The notes: generated from the sequence alone by a model not told the origin. Shown: positions 13,496 to 27,440, numbered from the stretch's first letter. The stretch: 64,000 nucleotides of DNA from Cryphonectria parasitica EP155 (GCF_011745365.1 NW_024468913.1:1736001-1800000), one strand, 5' to 3'. A program made the numbers and translations.

Positions 13496-14475
13496 GGTAG
13501 ATAGGGAACGGATCCGCGCCGCCGGGGGGGGGGGGGGGGGCGGGGAGGTTGATTATAAATTCATCGACTGGACAATTAGTGAAACCTTTGCGGAGGCTGA
13601 AGACAGGAATGTGTTACAGGAGCGACTGGAAAGCTCTAAGAGGGTATATCATGCTCGGGCAACGGTTTTGCTCATGACATTGGGTAGTTCAGGCGGTGGT
13701 GGACGGGGAGAAGGTATGATGATCGCGTGTAAGTGGTTTCGCCGTAGTAGTCATTGCCCTCTCGGCGTCCTGAATGAGACTCCAGCATAAGCAGCTTATC
13801 TTATCAGTGACGGTATGCTGCAGCGGACCCCTGCATTAAAGTACTTGGTAGCATGTATCTCCAATTTATGTTTCTCGTGAAGACGGATTCGCCTATTCAA
13901 CATGGAGACTTTACATGCTTGTTCCTACATACTAGAGGGTTGGAAGAGGGAATGTACTAGACTTCGAGCCATAGATACATAGTAATCACTCGAATTCCCA
14001 GTATCGCCTCCTGAAAGTTTGTAGAGTGGCGGCCGAGGTCTGGACCCCAAACACCGCGAAACCGGAGAAGGAGCTCACCAATGACAGAGCCGCAGTGGGG
14101 GTGACATCATGTACTTGCCGCGATCCCGCTGGAGAGCTGCCCGCGCCGCGCCCTTGCACTGACTGCGCAAAACCCCGTCCAGAAAAAAAGAACGGCGCCG
14201 AATGTCTAGGCGTCAAAAAACCTATCCCCGAACTTCCAGCCAAAAGACAAAACAAAAAAAGTAAACGCTACTTCCAGCACAACTCTTCACACAACCACCT
14301 TCCACATATCTCTACTCTGAAGACTGCCAGCGATTACAACGATAACGATATTTCAAAACTGGACGGCCGAAGCGGCCATCTTCTCCGCCTCCAGCTCCAC
14401 GCTCCCAGCGTAATTGGACTGCACGACTTGGGCTGCGCGGACAGGCTCTACGTGTGATACTTGGGTGCGCCTGAC
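13496..14475. promoter_or_regulatory. Shared upstream region of the F-box and mitochondrial carrier genes
   Basis: The two genes point away from each other across 980 bases, so both promoters must lie here. A run of 17 G residues (13524-13540) sits 29 bases before the F-box start codon. No specific factor site is claimed. Confidence 0.6.
13524..13540. repeat. G17 homopolymer
   Basis: Seventeen consecutive G on the + strand (C on the F-box gene's sense strand), immediately upstream of that gene's start. Confidence 0.95.
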
Positions 14476-15869
14476 ATGGCCAGCGCCCTCGTAGACAGCC
14501 CGCATGGGCAGAATCATGACCGATTGGATCGTGAGGGCGGTCCGAGTCCGCGCCACATGGTACCGGTCGGGCAGGATATGAGTGATGGCGATGCGGTGCC
14601 TGACATCACACCCTTTCAGAAGATGCTGTCTGCTACGACTGGCAGCCTTCTGACTGGACTGACCAGTATGTGGTATTCTTTCTTCCAAACCTCACAGCAC
14701 CCGCGACATGCTGACACCAGACAGTGACACCTTTGGATGTCGTCCGAGTACGTTGGCAATCGCAAAATGTACACCAGCCGAGTGCTGCGAAAACCACCGC
14801 CCTCAACAAACTTCCCCTGACTGCACCCGATGCCTTCCGACCCTCCAACCTTGGCGTAACCGCCTGCTGCAGAGAGGTCTTCTTCGCGAACAATAATGCC
14901 GAGGTCTGTGTCGTAGGCCCTCACGTTAACAGGCCAATCCGAGGGATCGAGTGTGCTGTGGAGGAGACACAAAAGAGAACTTTCACCTCGACATTTGACG
15001 GGATGCGCAAGATTGCCAGGAACGAGGGACTCTTTACATTATGGAGAGGGCTATCACCAACGCTTCTCATGGCTGTACCAGCCAACATGATCTACTTCAC
15101 GGGATATGAGTGGTTGCGGTACGACAGAAAGAGCCCCTTCGCATGGATGGATAACGATGCCGCACCCTTGGTGGCTGGCGCTCTCGCCAGAGTAGTCGCC
15201 GCTACATCGATTGGCCCGATCGAATTATTCCGGACGAAACTCCAGGCCTCACATGGCGACACGGCCGCCGGCCACGTCAAGGATACACTACAGAGCATGC
15301 AGGAGTCGGTTAGGACGCAGGGCTATCGTTCGCTCTGGCGAGGCCTCAGCTTGACATTGTGGAGAGATGTGCCATTCTCCGCCATGTACTGGTGGGGCTA
15401 CGAATCAATACGGGCCAAGCTCACAGAGACTCGGGAGCGGGGCCGGGGCCGGACATATGAAGGCGATATTCGCGCGCGGCAACGGTCGCAGAGCCAGGAA
15501 AACCACCGGGAAACATTTACGGACAGCTTCGTCGCGGGGTCACTGTCGGGTGCCATGGCCTGTATCGCCACCATGCCGTTCGATGTCGGCAAGACGCGAA
15601 CGCAGGTGTACCAAAGCACGGGGAAGAACGTAGCTGGCGGCGTCAGCAAGACGGCCATGGCCCCAGAAGAACAGACCATGTTTGGCCTCCTTCGCCATAT
15701 TGTGAAGACCGAGGGCGTCCCTGGGCTGTTCAGGGGCTGGATGCCACGCGTGATGAAGGTGGCGCCCGCATGTGCGATCATGATCAGCAGCTTTGAGATG
15801 GGCAAGAAGCTATTCAGAGATGTCAACGAACGGGCGTTGAAAAAGCAACAAGAGCAAGATATGGACTGA
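14476..15869 (+). CDS. Mitochondrial carrier, Mtm1/SLC25A39-40 type
   Basis: Exons 14476-14665 and 14725-15869 give 444 residues. The 59-base intron (GTATGT...ACAG) falls just before the first carrier signature. Three Px[DE]xx[KR] signatures mark the triple repeat: PLDVVRVR from P66, PIELFRTK from P228 and PFDVGKTR from P348. The motifs KMLSATTGSLLTGL, PSNLGVTACCREVFF, GLFTLWRGLSPTLLMAVPA and PFSAMYWWGYE fit the Mtm1/SLC25A39 subfamily. Yeast Mtm1 is needed to activate mitochondrial Mn-superoxide dismutase, and SLC25A39 imports glutathione into mitochondria; transport of glutathione here is inferred from family. The ATG at 14476 is the first in frame with a good context; a later ATG at 14578 would shorten the disordered N-terminus by 34 residues. 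Confidence 0.9.
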
Positions 15870-17621
15870 GAGACAGGGCGCTTTCTACCATTCAGCGATC
15901 TCCACTTTTGAGCATGGCGATGCACTTTCACGGAGTTTGGTTTAGAGAAAGGTTCTTGGCATATGGGTTTTTTGACCCTTTCTTTCTTTTCTTTTCTTCT
16001 GGCATTCATCTACCACGGAGTAGAAAGACCGTATTAGAAAGGAGTTTATGGAGCATGGGGGCATGGGGCACGTGTACTTCTTGAAGGTAAGACGCTCCCA
16101 CACATAGTCTGCTTGTTTGCGTTAACTCTGCTTGGGTTTATTGTATTGTATCTGTATCATTTAGCAGCAAAAACAAAATCAGGTGCAAGGCACCGACCCT
16201 TGATGTCCTGCAATCTCGGGCATAAGGAAGGAGGATAATTGTAATATCAAGCTTGTTGTCTTACTACTTTGAGTGATGCCGGCCTGCAATCCTTCTTTCC
16301 ACTCGGGTTATCAACCATACAATATTTCAAACATCGTATTGTTGCTTGGGATTAAGAAGGATAGCTGAGTCGGGAAAAGAAACTCTGGTGTCTTTGGGCT
16401 ATATGGAGATTTGGGTTCGAGATCTTCAACAGAATATCCCGATAAGCAAGCTGTTCACACCACGGGATCTCAACATTGAGAGGAGATACTGTTGTGGTAC
16501 CGTTGGGGACTGCCGTGATAGAATGATCCCTGCCCGTTAGGGGCCCATGTGTGCCGCCGTTGCATGCCAAGCCAAGCCGCAGCTGCATTGCAGTACCGTT
16601 CAGAGGCCGACCTGCAGGCCTACACAGGCCACTAACCGAACCACTGAGGCGTGCAGACCACCCCTGACAGAACCTCAGCTCAACCTTCAGCAGGTCAGCC
16701 CAACAGGGGCTCGAAACGACCGCCGCATACCTCTTCATTTTCGCCCACGCGGCTTTTCATCAACAGAAAAATGAGGAGAAAAGGAAAAAGAGACGAGAGA
16801 AGAGAAAAGTGACGGAAGAGAAACAATGCATACTTGAACCTTCAAAGTTCTACATCGACATGTTAAAGCATATACTTACTTCGTTCTACAAACCGAACTT
16901 TGTCGAGATGCGAGTCTCTTATGTGTGAGTACGTGACTGCATGCAGACACGTACCAGAGTTCTTGCCCGTGGGGCCCTTGCCAAGATTGCAGATGACCTA
17001 GAGTGTGAGGTGCTGCACTGCAGGCATGCTAATGCTAGCCATCCAATCCCACACCTTTGTCTTGCCTAGTCCCGCCGTATTGAACGTTGCGAGTGCGAAA
17101 GTCCTGGCTGCGATCTCAGCTCGTGCATGTGACGATCGCGGAACCTGAAATTGGCGTTTTGTTTTACTATCGAGCCAGCCCGATCTCGTCATTTCCTCTG
17201 CATCTCGTTCCTCCCTCCCCTCTTGCCATCCCCATTCCCTCCCTCGCCCCTCCTTCTCTTCGGTCTAACGGTCTAACGGGGAAAAAGGCGGACCTCGAAG
17301 GGAAAATTACGACACGACGCATGACCGGTCTCGCTAGCGATATCTTAGATATCCTACCTGTATTGTCCCTGCAATTTGAACACTGTGCATCTGACAGCTG
17401 TTTTAATATCCGCTTCCTTCTGGTCTCAGGCCAACTCATAAAGGCGGTGGTATCAAACAGGCTGCTTATACATTTGGAAGACTTTCATCATCCAGCCACG
17501 ATATCCTGGGGCGAGGTGACACGCAGCCAAACTCGGAGCCAACCTGCACCTGTTGCAACACCATCGAAGGAGGCTGTCTCTCTCGGAAAGTACCGCAAGG
17601 GCTCGCGAGCCTCCGTACATG
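15870..17621. other. Carrier 3' flank and RIC8 upstream region; no gene seen
   Basis: No open frame with domain or codon support. A CT-rich stretch around 17200-17265 is typical of a fungal promoter or leader and may serve RIC8. Confidence 0.55.
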
Positions 17622-19440
<1,819 letters not shown>

Positions 19441-20394
19441 AAGGGTCATGAAACCATGAAGCAAAGCACTATGGAGATATTTTTGATGGGTGGCATGTTG
19501 TCTTTGCAAAGCAATGGGGTTTATGGAAGGCATGGGATCAGCGTTGTGTGTGCGCGCATCTCTAGACTCTACACTGCGTTTAAAGAGGAGCGATGTTTAG
19601 AATGACCACCAATGGATTATGGACTATCGTGAGACAACTTGTCACGGGCTCACAGCTGATCTACCAGGCTGTCTTCAGATGTTCGCTAGTGACTGAAGTT
19701 TTAGAGATGCTGGCTGAAGAGACACAATCCTGACAGCATGATAGCATGACAGCATGACAGCATGACAGAATATGACTCGATTGTCGACTATGCGACAGGA
19801 CGGGACATGTGGTGGGAAAATTGCATGTGCCATGGCCATTCATTCCATTGAGACTCTGATTTGTTTGGCTGTCTTTTTTGCTTTATTTTCCTTTAAACCC
19901 CCCCCCCCCACCACTTCGTTGGGCGGGAAAAGAGAGAGCCAGGGTTCGGGGGGGAGTAGTATCCAATATGAGCTTGTTTGCCATGAGCGTTATTTACTGG
20001 CTGGATGAGACGCATCGGTACGATTGAAACCCAAAACGTCCGGTCATCCAAAAGGAAGGTTTCATTTCTTCTTTTTTTCTTTCTTGTCTTCTTTTTAGCT
20101 GGTCCAGTGTCACCAGTGTAAGCGGCAGTGTGAACGCGCAGCGAAAGCAGAAAGACAAACAAGGTCCGTAGTGTATGGAGCGCCGAGAGGTACCCAGCGT
20201 TGGTATCTAACACGCGTTTGCCCAGGTCGCGCCTTCCATCCTTCTTGCTCCAACGAATATTTACAACGATCTTCCACTCGTCTCTCCTTGCACTGGACGC
20301 GTCAATCCATTTTTTTTTTCCCCCTCCCCTCCTCTTTTCTCTAAAACACCACGCAGCACGCGGAAGAAGGACAGGCAACAAACCATCAGACAAG
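19441..20394. other. RIC8 3' flank and chromodomain gene upstream region
   Basis: Contains an octamer minisatellite (19729-19768), a C12 tract (19898-19909) and a T/C-rich leader just before the chromodomain gene's start at 20395. No gene seen. Confidence 0.6.
19729..19768. repeat. Octamer minisatellite, five copies of CATGACAG
   Basis: Five tandem 8-base units, the first CCTGACAG, the second CATGATAG and the last three identical. Located about 290 bases past the RIC8 stop codon. Confidence 0.9.
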
Positions 20395-21478
20395 ATGTCT
20401 TTCGTTGACGATCCAGAGCTGTAAGACCAGTCGCGCCTCATTTCCAGAGGGGCTGCGCGCGCCGCGCGATTTCTATAGATAGCTAATCCAAGTCTGAACG
20501 TTATCAGAGACAACTTCGACGACGTCCCCATTCCTCACATTGGGACGGATCTGTTCGAGAACCTAGACGGCAGTGACCACGAGCATTCAGACACTGGCCC
20601 AGTCGTCCCCGAGATCCTGCAAGGCGAGGAAGCTGAGAGCGATACGGAGCTGCCCAAGTCCGCCTCAAACAACGACACATCGGCTGAGGACAACAGCGCG
20701 GGCGAAGACCAAGAGAACGACGAGGACGAAGAGAACGATGAGGAAGACATACCCAGCACTGCCATGGTGGTGAAGGCGCCTGCCGCCCCAGCGCCTGCAA
20801 AGAAGCGCGGCAGACCTGCGACCGCCGCGTCGCGCTCTGCGACTCCCAAAAAGACTCACAAGGGTGGCCCCGTTGCCGCTGGTCGCAAGCGCAAGGCTGA
20901 TGCCGCCTCTGCAGACGAGCCTGTTGTCAAACGCAACAGTCGCGGTCGCGCTACTGCCGCCGCCGCTTCTGACGCCATCAAGCTGGCTTCGGCCAAACGA
21001 CCACGCGCTGCCCCCGGCACTGCTAAGGCTGTACGTCATTTCGCCTGCGCCTCTTGGGTCTCCTTCCTAACGATAACAACTAACGCATTACCTGCAGGCC
21101 CCAAAGGCTACCGGCGCCAAGCGAGGACCCAAACCAGGCTCCAGGACCAAGAAGGTGGCGGAGGAGGAGGCGGGCGAGGAGTACGAGGTCGAGCAAATCT
21201 TGGACCATGGCATCGACAAAGAAACCAAGGAGCATATGTATCTGGTCAAGTGGAAGGGCTACAAGGTCTCGGATAACACATGGGAGCCGAAGGAGAATCT
21301 GGCGCACGCTGCTGCTTTAGTGGATGAGTTTGAGTCGGCGCGCAAGGAGGAGAAGGAGAAGCCCGGACCGAAGAAGAGCGCCCCGGCCAAGAAAGGTGCC
21401 GCTCCCAAGGAGAGCTCTAAGAAGGCAGCCGCTCCTACAAAATCTGGTCGTGGCCCAGGCCGACCTAGAAAGAGCTAG
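20395..21478 (+). CDS. Chromodomain protein with AT-hook motifs
   Basis: Exons 20395-20420, 20508-21030 and 21098-21478 give 309 residues; both introns are GT-AG and in phase (donors GTAAGA and GTACGT). The first half is acidic (about residues 30-92), then basic and Ala/Lys-rich with an AT-hook-like KKRGRP at 107-112. A single chromodomain starts at Y212 (EYEVEQIL) and contains VKWKGY and NTWEP; Y212, W235 and Y238 match the aromatic cage that reads methylated histone H3. The C-terminus ends in a second AT-hook-like GRGPGRPRK. Chromodomains of this type bind H3K9me or H3K27me in heterochromatin. I see no chromoshadow domain, so it is not a standard HP1; it may be closer to accessory chromodomain proteins, but which one I cannot tell. 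Confidence 0.9.
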
Positions 21479-22260
21479 TGGGCTGCCTGGGCCTCGTCGC
21501 TATGGAACTACATGGTCATGAGAGGTGACAAATGATTTTCGCTTGGCAGGAGGGCCCCGAAGGCAGGCTCTCTCACAGCTGATGAGTGGTTAATTATCCT
21601 ACGGCCGATACTTCGATAATGGACGGGGCGGTTGGCTATTCGGAATTGTTTGTGTCGCACGAATAGTCAGCCATCAAATACAAAAGGAAAGAGAAAACGG
21701 ATGATAGCACACCAGCATGAGTACTGGCTGGATTTCAAACCAAAAATGGGCATCTTTCTAAACCTTTGAGCCCTCAGGTCATTATAGGCAGATAATGAAA
21801 TGCTCTTCTGCTCTTCATACCTTTCAATGCATCCAGCAGGGCAGTGTGAGAAATATTATGTTGTGTGGGGACGGACCTCAACTTTCAGGGTCCTGTGTGG
21901 TCTGTGCGCCAAGCTACCCCCAGTGTCACCAGGGATCAGAGCTCCCTTGCTGAAGTGGGCTGCTGGTGAGGTACTAGCTATTAGCTGACTGGAATTCTGA
22001 CAGGTGTCTGGACTGTCACAAGCTTGTATTCCACCATCCGTCAGTCCACTTCACCTTCACTTCGACCACCAGTCAAGAAGCTCTGTTTAGCCCTGGGTGA
22101 ATGCCCTGTGCTCCCACTTGCTAGTTCAGCCGAGTAGTCCCTCTGACATCGAACAGAAGAGCGCGTCACGCTTTCAGGGCGGGTTGCATGTCGCATCGCG
22201 TCGCTCTTTCAGATTTGCTTTCTCAAGAGCCATAGGCACGCTATCACAACAGCAGTCAAG
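21479..22260. other. Chromodomain gene 3' flank and MPDU1 upstream region; no gene seen
   Basis: No supported coding sequence. The last 100 bases before the ATG at 22261 look like an ordinary leader. Confidence 0.55.
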
Positions 22261-23431
22261 ATGGACTCGCTCCGAACGACCCTGCAGCCCATTCTGCAGC
22301 CTGTGACACACAAACTGCCCCAACCAATTCGCGACCTGGGCGTCTCCATCCTCGGCGAACAATGCTACTCCTCGCTCGTCCTCGACATCGACGTTGCCGA
22401 CCTCGAGTGCCTGAAATTCGCCGTCTCTAAAGCGCTCGGCATCGGCATCGTGGCCGCCTCCTCCATCGTCAAGGTCCCACAGATCCTCAACCTCGTGCGC
22501 AGCAAGTCCGCATCCGGCGTGTCCTTCCTCAGCTACCTCCTCGAGACGACGAGCTACCTCATTTCGCTGGCCTACAATGTCCGCAACGGTTTCCCCTTCT
22601 CCACGTACGGAGAGACGGCGCTTATCCTGGGCCAAAACGTGGTCATCACCGTGCTCGTGCTGAACTACAGCGGCAAGCCATCCCTGGCGGCGCTGTTCGT
22701 GGCGGTGCTGGCGGCGAGCGTCGCGACACTGTTCAGCGAGGCGCTTGTGGGCATGGATGTGTTGGGATATCTGCAGGCGGGCGCGGGCACGCTGGGTGTG
22801 GCCAGCAAGGTGCCCCAGATCCTGGCCATCTACCAGGAGGGCGGCACGGGACAGTTGAGCGCGTTCACGGTGAGTGCAGGTTCTTTGTGTTGATTCAATG
22901 TTCAGCCCCCCCCCCCCCCCCTCCTCCCACCTCCCTCCAGACACGGTTTGGCATGCGATGCGAGAATGGCAATTTTTAGCCATTACTATATGCACATGTC
23001 ACTTTCCCGTCCAGGGGTGAGGAGCTCGTGGGGCCCTTGTAAACCGCGCAGTGGCGTTCTCCCCGAGACGCGCATGCAGCTTCCCGTTCGAGCATGAAGA
23101 AAAAAAAGACCCCAACAGCACGACTAACTACCGCATACGGCAGGTCTTCAACTACCTGCTCGGCTCAGCCGTCCGCATCTTCACAACCTTCCAGGAGGTC
23201 GACGACAAGCTGATTCTGTACGGCTTCGTCGCGGGCTTCGTGCTCAATTGCGTGCTCGCCGCGCAGATGGTATACTATTGGAATGCGCCCTCCGCCAAGG
23301 CCCTGGGCAAGCGCAAGGAGGTGATCGCCCTGCAACCTGCATCTGCAACTTCCTCTTCTCCGTCCGCCTCGGATGCCGGCGCATCGAGTGCTGTGCCCAA
23401 GAAGGCTCCGACGACGCGCAGACGGGGCTAG
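22261..23431 (+). CDS. Mannose-P-dolichol utilization defect 1 homologue (MPDU1/SL15), PQ-loop membrane protein
   Basis: Exons 22261-22869 and 23144-23431 give 298 residues. MPDU1 is an ER membrane protein needed for use of dolichol-phosphate mannose and glucose in N-glycan and GPI-anchor assembly. Two PQ-loop repeats are clear: KVPQILNLV at about 71-79 and KVPQILAIY at about 183-191, each followed by small-residue helices (SASGVSFLSYLLE; GQLSAFTVFNYLLG). The helix after the splice (DDKLILYGFVAGFVLN, then AAQMVYYW) is typical. The tail is disordered and basic. The intron (274 bases, GTGAGT...GGCAG) is longer than its neighbours and carries a 16-C tract. The final exon joins in phase 0. Confidence 0.94.
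22906..22921. repeat. C16 homopolymer in the MPDU1 intron
   Basis: Sixteen consecutive C shortly after the donor site of the MPDU1 intron. Confidence 0.95.
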
Positions 23432-23925
23432 AAAAGGTACCTGGTTGAGAGCTTTGTACCATGTGTTTGTAGGACTGGGATCTGCCATGGGGGTCATGTT
23501 CTTGTCCCAGGTGGAAGGATGAATGTGCAGATGTACATACGTAGAAAGTGTGTTACATTTAGCATTCAGGCCAGTACTGGCCAAGCCTCTCGGTATCTTA
23601 GATCCTACAAATCGAGCAAAATGTGAGAGTGTCACCTACTCTACTGCAGGCTTTCAAAGTCATGCGTCCAATGGTTGTGAATGGCGTTTTAGGTGTAATA
23701 GCAGGTAGGCGGTGGGTGATATATGGCTTTCAGCACCCTGAAGCATGGTACGTAATAGACACTCCATATGATCATAGAGGCATGTGGGCTTTATCACAGA
23801 TAGTGCTTTGTTCGCGAGTAGTCAGTCTATTTGAGGACACAGATGATTACATTCCCGCGCTCAACTACGTTACAACGTTCCCTCACGAAGCCTGCTTAAG
23901 AAACCACCTATATCTCTGCTGTCTA
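23432..23925. other. Convergent 3' flanks; no gene seen
   Basis: Between the MPDU1 stop and the stop of the disrupted minus-strand gene. No supported feature. Confidence 0.55.
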
Positions 23926-25220
23926 CTAATGCTGGAATAAGGAAGCGATCTTGTCGTCGAGAGAGTCGGCAACAGAAGCCTACATTCAACGTTAGCAGCT
24001 GCAGTCAAACCCTTCCAAGTTAGGAATAACAGAAGGGAAACTTACGATGTGTCCCTCAACGGATAGACTGTGGTCGAACGCTTCCCAGGTGAGAGAAACA
24101 TTGTCCTTGATACCAACGTCCAGCGGCGCACCTAGTCGGACAAAAGCCACAGCAGCGTCGCCCGGCACGCGTAGCTCCTGCAGTCCGAGCTCTTACCGAG
24201 GCAGGTTCGGCGGGGCCCAACCTCGAACGCATCACGGTTCGGCCTCCTCATCAGCCTCTAGCAGTCCGGCACCGTTTCGGCGAGGACATCGAGGACGTCG
24301 ACACTGCGCTCGTCCTCGTGGGCTACGTAGCAGACCTGGCCTGCCTCGGGGTCCCAGTCGAGATCGTCCAGCTGCGCCGGGCATGGGCTTGGGGTTGACG
24401 ACCAGCCTTGGCATGACGAGGAGGAGCGTGTGGGAGGGGGATGCGCTGGAGGGCGAGACGGCACCTGGGATGGCTAGGCTGCGGAACAGGCGCCGGCAGT
24501 AGTCTTGCGCACCTTTTCCGCCCTTGGTGGTGAAGTGCAGGGTGCAGGTTAGGGCGTTGGGGTCGCTGCCTGTGCTCGTGCCGTGCGTGGCTTGCTGGGC
24601 GAGGGGTGGTGTGTGTGGTGGGGGCGGGTGAAGTGTGAGGAGGGAAAGGGCCCGGACGAACGCCGCCTTGTCGATGACAGGCGTGGCGGCGCCATCTCCG
24701 CTTGTCCACACGGGCGGGAAGGGGAACGAGGCGTGAAAGTTGATGAGCCTGCACAGTACGGCGACGGCATGTTCGTCTGGCTCTTTTGTGGAGAGTCGCC
24801 CTACGACGAAACGCTAGAGCTCCTGCTGTATTAGATCTAGATGATGCGGCGGGTGCATTATAATTGAGTGTTAAGGACCTTTGGGAAGGGAAGTAGTAGC
24901 CAAGTTTGAGAGGGCTCGCCACTCACTGCCTGATGCGCCAGAGGCCTCCTCGAAGCACTGCTCTATGCCGTGGAGCAATTTTGCAAGACTGGACCTCGCT
25001 TGCTCAGTGTACCTCTCGAGAATCATATCTACAGCCGATGGTTAGACCTCGACAAAGTACTGATGTGGTAGATGGATGTTCATGCGAACGTACTCTTGTT
25101 GAGAACACCCCTGTTGAATCTTTCTCTCACAATATCAGCGCTGTAGTGTACTAAATCAAGGTTCTCGTAGGCTTCATATTCCTCAAACTTTTGGAACACT
25201 GCGCTGGACGAGATCTCCAT
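23926..25220 (-). pseudogene. Disrupted gene of unknown function
   Basis: On the minus strand an ATG at 25220 opens a coherent protein over exons 25220-25094, 25028-24927 and from 24800 on. The introns have clean signals (GTACGT...TCTAAC...GTAG and GTGAGT...GTAG), and the product contains AVFQKFEEYEAYENLDLVHY, LHGIEQCFEEA, AVLCRLINFHASFPFPPVW, KAAFVRALSLLTL and DYCRRLFRSLAIPG. Near 24375 the sensible frame shifts by one base (to QLDDLDWDPEAGQVCYVAHE), then meets TAG near 24258. It resumes, and shifts again near 24190 to LRVPGDAAVAFVRLGAPLD and IKDNVSLTWEAFDHSLSVE. A last GTAAGT...GTAG intron leads to a short terminal exon ending at 23926. Both ends look intact but the middle is broken three times within about 200 bases. 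I do not recognise the family. Sequencing error is the alternative to a true pseudogene. Confidence 0.5.
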
Positions 25221-26379
25221 GTTTAGTCGAGTTAATGGGTTTAATGGTTAACGGTTGAGAGAATGTACACTAAACTGACAAATATGATAATGGAAGATTG
25301 AAGAAACTGTAGAACTGAGGCTGTAGATGACCAGGAGTCAGAACAGTATATTACGGAGGTATGTGTTATAGCATGATTATTTTGCGCCTCCGTCGTTCAT
25401 GGTATAGATCAGCTGTGGAGGCCTACGTTGCAATGTACAGATATCATATAGACATGCTTATATTGGGTCCCCAGCCAGCCTGCTAACGTAATCGAGGTAT
25501 AGGGGCATCAGCTCAAATAAGTGTCTGACATTCCAACATCTGAGTTCCTTCGGCAGACTATTTAGAACCCAGGGGGCACCACGTGTGGCCGTCATAAGTG
25601 CCGATATAAAAGCAATATCGAATATGGCCAAGTCGTATCGTCTTCAAAGAGCCAAATGCTCCGGCGAGCTGGACCAAGAAAACACCAAGAGAAAGGGTCT
25701 TGAAACAACAAGCAGAGCCTCCATTTCGCTGCCTCTCCGGCCCGGGCTCTGGCTGACAAAAGTTGATGGGATGGCGCACTACGGCCACACAGGTTCGAAC
25801 TCTTGTACAGGAGCACTGACACAGAAAATCTTGACTCGATATTTGTAAATGAGCTTCAACATGGAGTTGATCTTAAGAGGCACCTGGCAGCAAAGCAGTT
25901 AGCCTTTGGCCAATCAGTGGCCGGTGAGCCTCCTCTTGTATGATACTGGGTTTACGAAAGCTGTGTATGTTCCAAGAGTTGTGGATCAACTCTCTTATTG
26001 TTTCAAATGTAGGCGAGGAAATTGGGTTAGAGGCCCCAGGCAAGGCCATCTGCTAAGGAACTCAGATCTTATCCATGCCGTCCGGTCCTGGAATAGTCGC
26101 AACTTTTGGAGACGTTGGCTTTCTGCAAGACTGGATGGTTATTTGCATGGGCGTGGTCAAAACAGAGAGGATGGCAGAGGTCAACGAGATATAACAAAGG
26201 ACGTCACCTCACAGTTAATAGAGTACTAACAACGATCATCATCAACCTCATCCCACTTGTCTTGTTTTCCTATTGACTCATAATCAATCTTTCGTCTTTT
26301 CCAAGTCCACGATCTGCATATCTGGACAGGTCTGTTCTTTTCCCCATTTATTCAAAAACCTCAAAACACTATTTTAAAC

Positions 26380-26478
26380 ATGAAATTCCTCAACCTCGCC
26401 CTTGCTTTCGCAACCTGGCAGGTCCTTACGGACATGGGCGGCAAGCACATTGTGACATCGCATACTTTCGACGTATAG
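26380..26478 (+). pseudogene. Possible remnant of a small secreted-protein gene
   Basis: An ATG at 26380 follows a CT-rich leader-like stretch and begins with a secretion-like segment (MKFLNLALAFATW), but the frame ends at 26478 after 32 codons. The stop lies inside the first unit of a 14-base tandem duplication (26468-26495). Downstream frames stay open for about 40 codons but show no domain. It may be a decayed secreted-protein gene, or chance. Confidence 0.25.
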
Positions 26479-26495
26479 CGGTCGACGTATAGCGG
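26468..26495. repeat. Exact 14-base tandem duplication
   Basis: The unit TCGACGTATAGCGG occurs twice without a gap. Because 14 is not a multiple of three, it would shift any frame crossing it. Confidence 0.95.
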
Positions 26496-27406
26496 GCGTC
26501 GTTACGGTCTTCATCGCTGTGGGTCCTTTGGCTCCCGAATTGCGGCCGAGGCCCAAGATGAGACCTCGGGAGCTGCTGACGAGCGCTTGAAACCAGCGTC
26601 GAGCATGTGCTGAGGACCAGTACGTGGAGTAGCTCTTGGAAAGCTTATCCAGTATTTGCATGTATGGAAGTTGCCCTCGAGGGGGCTCCTACCAAGATAT
26701 TTTTTGTACAGCAAAAGCCTGAAGGAGCAACGCTCTCAGGTAGGCAGGCGGTAGGCTCTGTTCTTCCCCTCAAATGCACGGACTGCTAAGAGACCCGTGC
26801 AGCGCTTTGCACCAGCCAAATCAAGAGACGGCACCGCGGACTGCAACGCATCACAGCTGTTACTTATCTTACTAGAACCACAGCAGCCGTCCACATACCC
26901 CGATCAGGTCTCCGACTCCAGGGGTGGGAGAAACCAAAAATCGGGTGGTTGGCTGGGCACGCCGCCTGGCTTGCCCAAAGCAAGGAGGCGACTGGCCTGA
27001 GGTCCTATCTCGCTCACACCTGCCCGAGCTGCCCAAAACCTGAACCCAACATGAGCGGGATCAGGCTACGTTGCAATGCCCGCTTCGCACTGGATTCGTG
27101 CAGACTGTGTTCACACTTATCTGTGCCGTCTCTCGCAAGTCCGGCCAGTCGAGAAGGCTCGTCACTTATCAGATCAACCTGTTCATCGCTGCAGTTGGCC
27201 AGGTCTGACAATGGCGTCCCGTCCGGCGAGGGCAATCAGCCAGCCAGCCAGCAAGCGTGCGACGGAAGGAGGGCTGCGCACGGCTCTCGGGCGGCATACC
27301 GAGCCAGGACTTGCCCGATGTAGAGACGCGAGCTGTCGAGGGCGTCATCACACGAGCGTCTGGAGCCACGTTGCTCATGTGGGAGTTTGAAGCTATGAGA
27401 AGATTT

Positions 27407-27440
27407 GGAGGAGGAGGAGGAGGAGGAGGAGGAGGAGGAG
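27407..27440. repeat. (GGA)11 trinucleotide repeat
   Basis: About eleven perfect GGA units with no supported gene around them. Confidence 0.9.

Noticed and set aside
16405..16425. tRNA B-box-like GGTTCGAGATC
   Set aside because: No matching stem and no A-box at the right distance.
22174..22995. 273-codon minus-strand open frame
   Set aside because: Shadow of the first MPDU1 exon, whose PQ-loop motifs and splice site fix the + strand as coding.
25780..25810. tRNA B-box-like GGTTCGAACTC
   Set aside because: The flanking bases do not pair into a T-arm on either strand and no A-box or acceptor stem is present.
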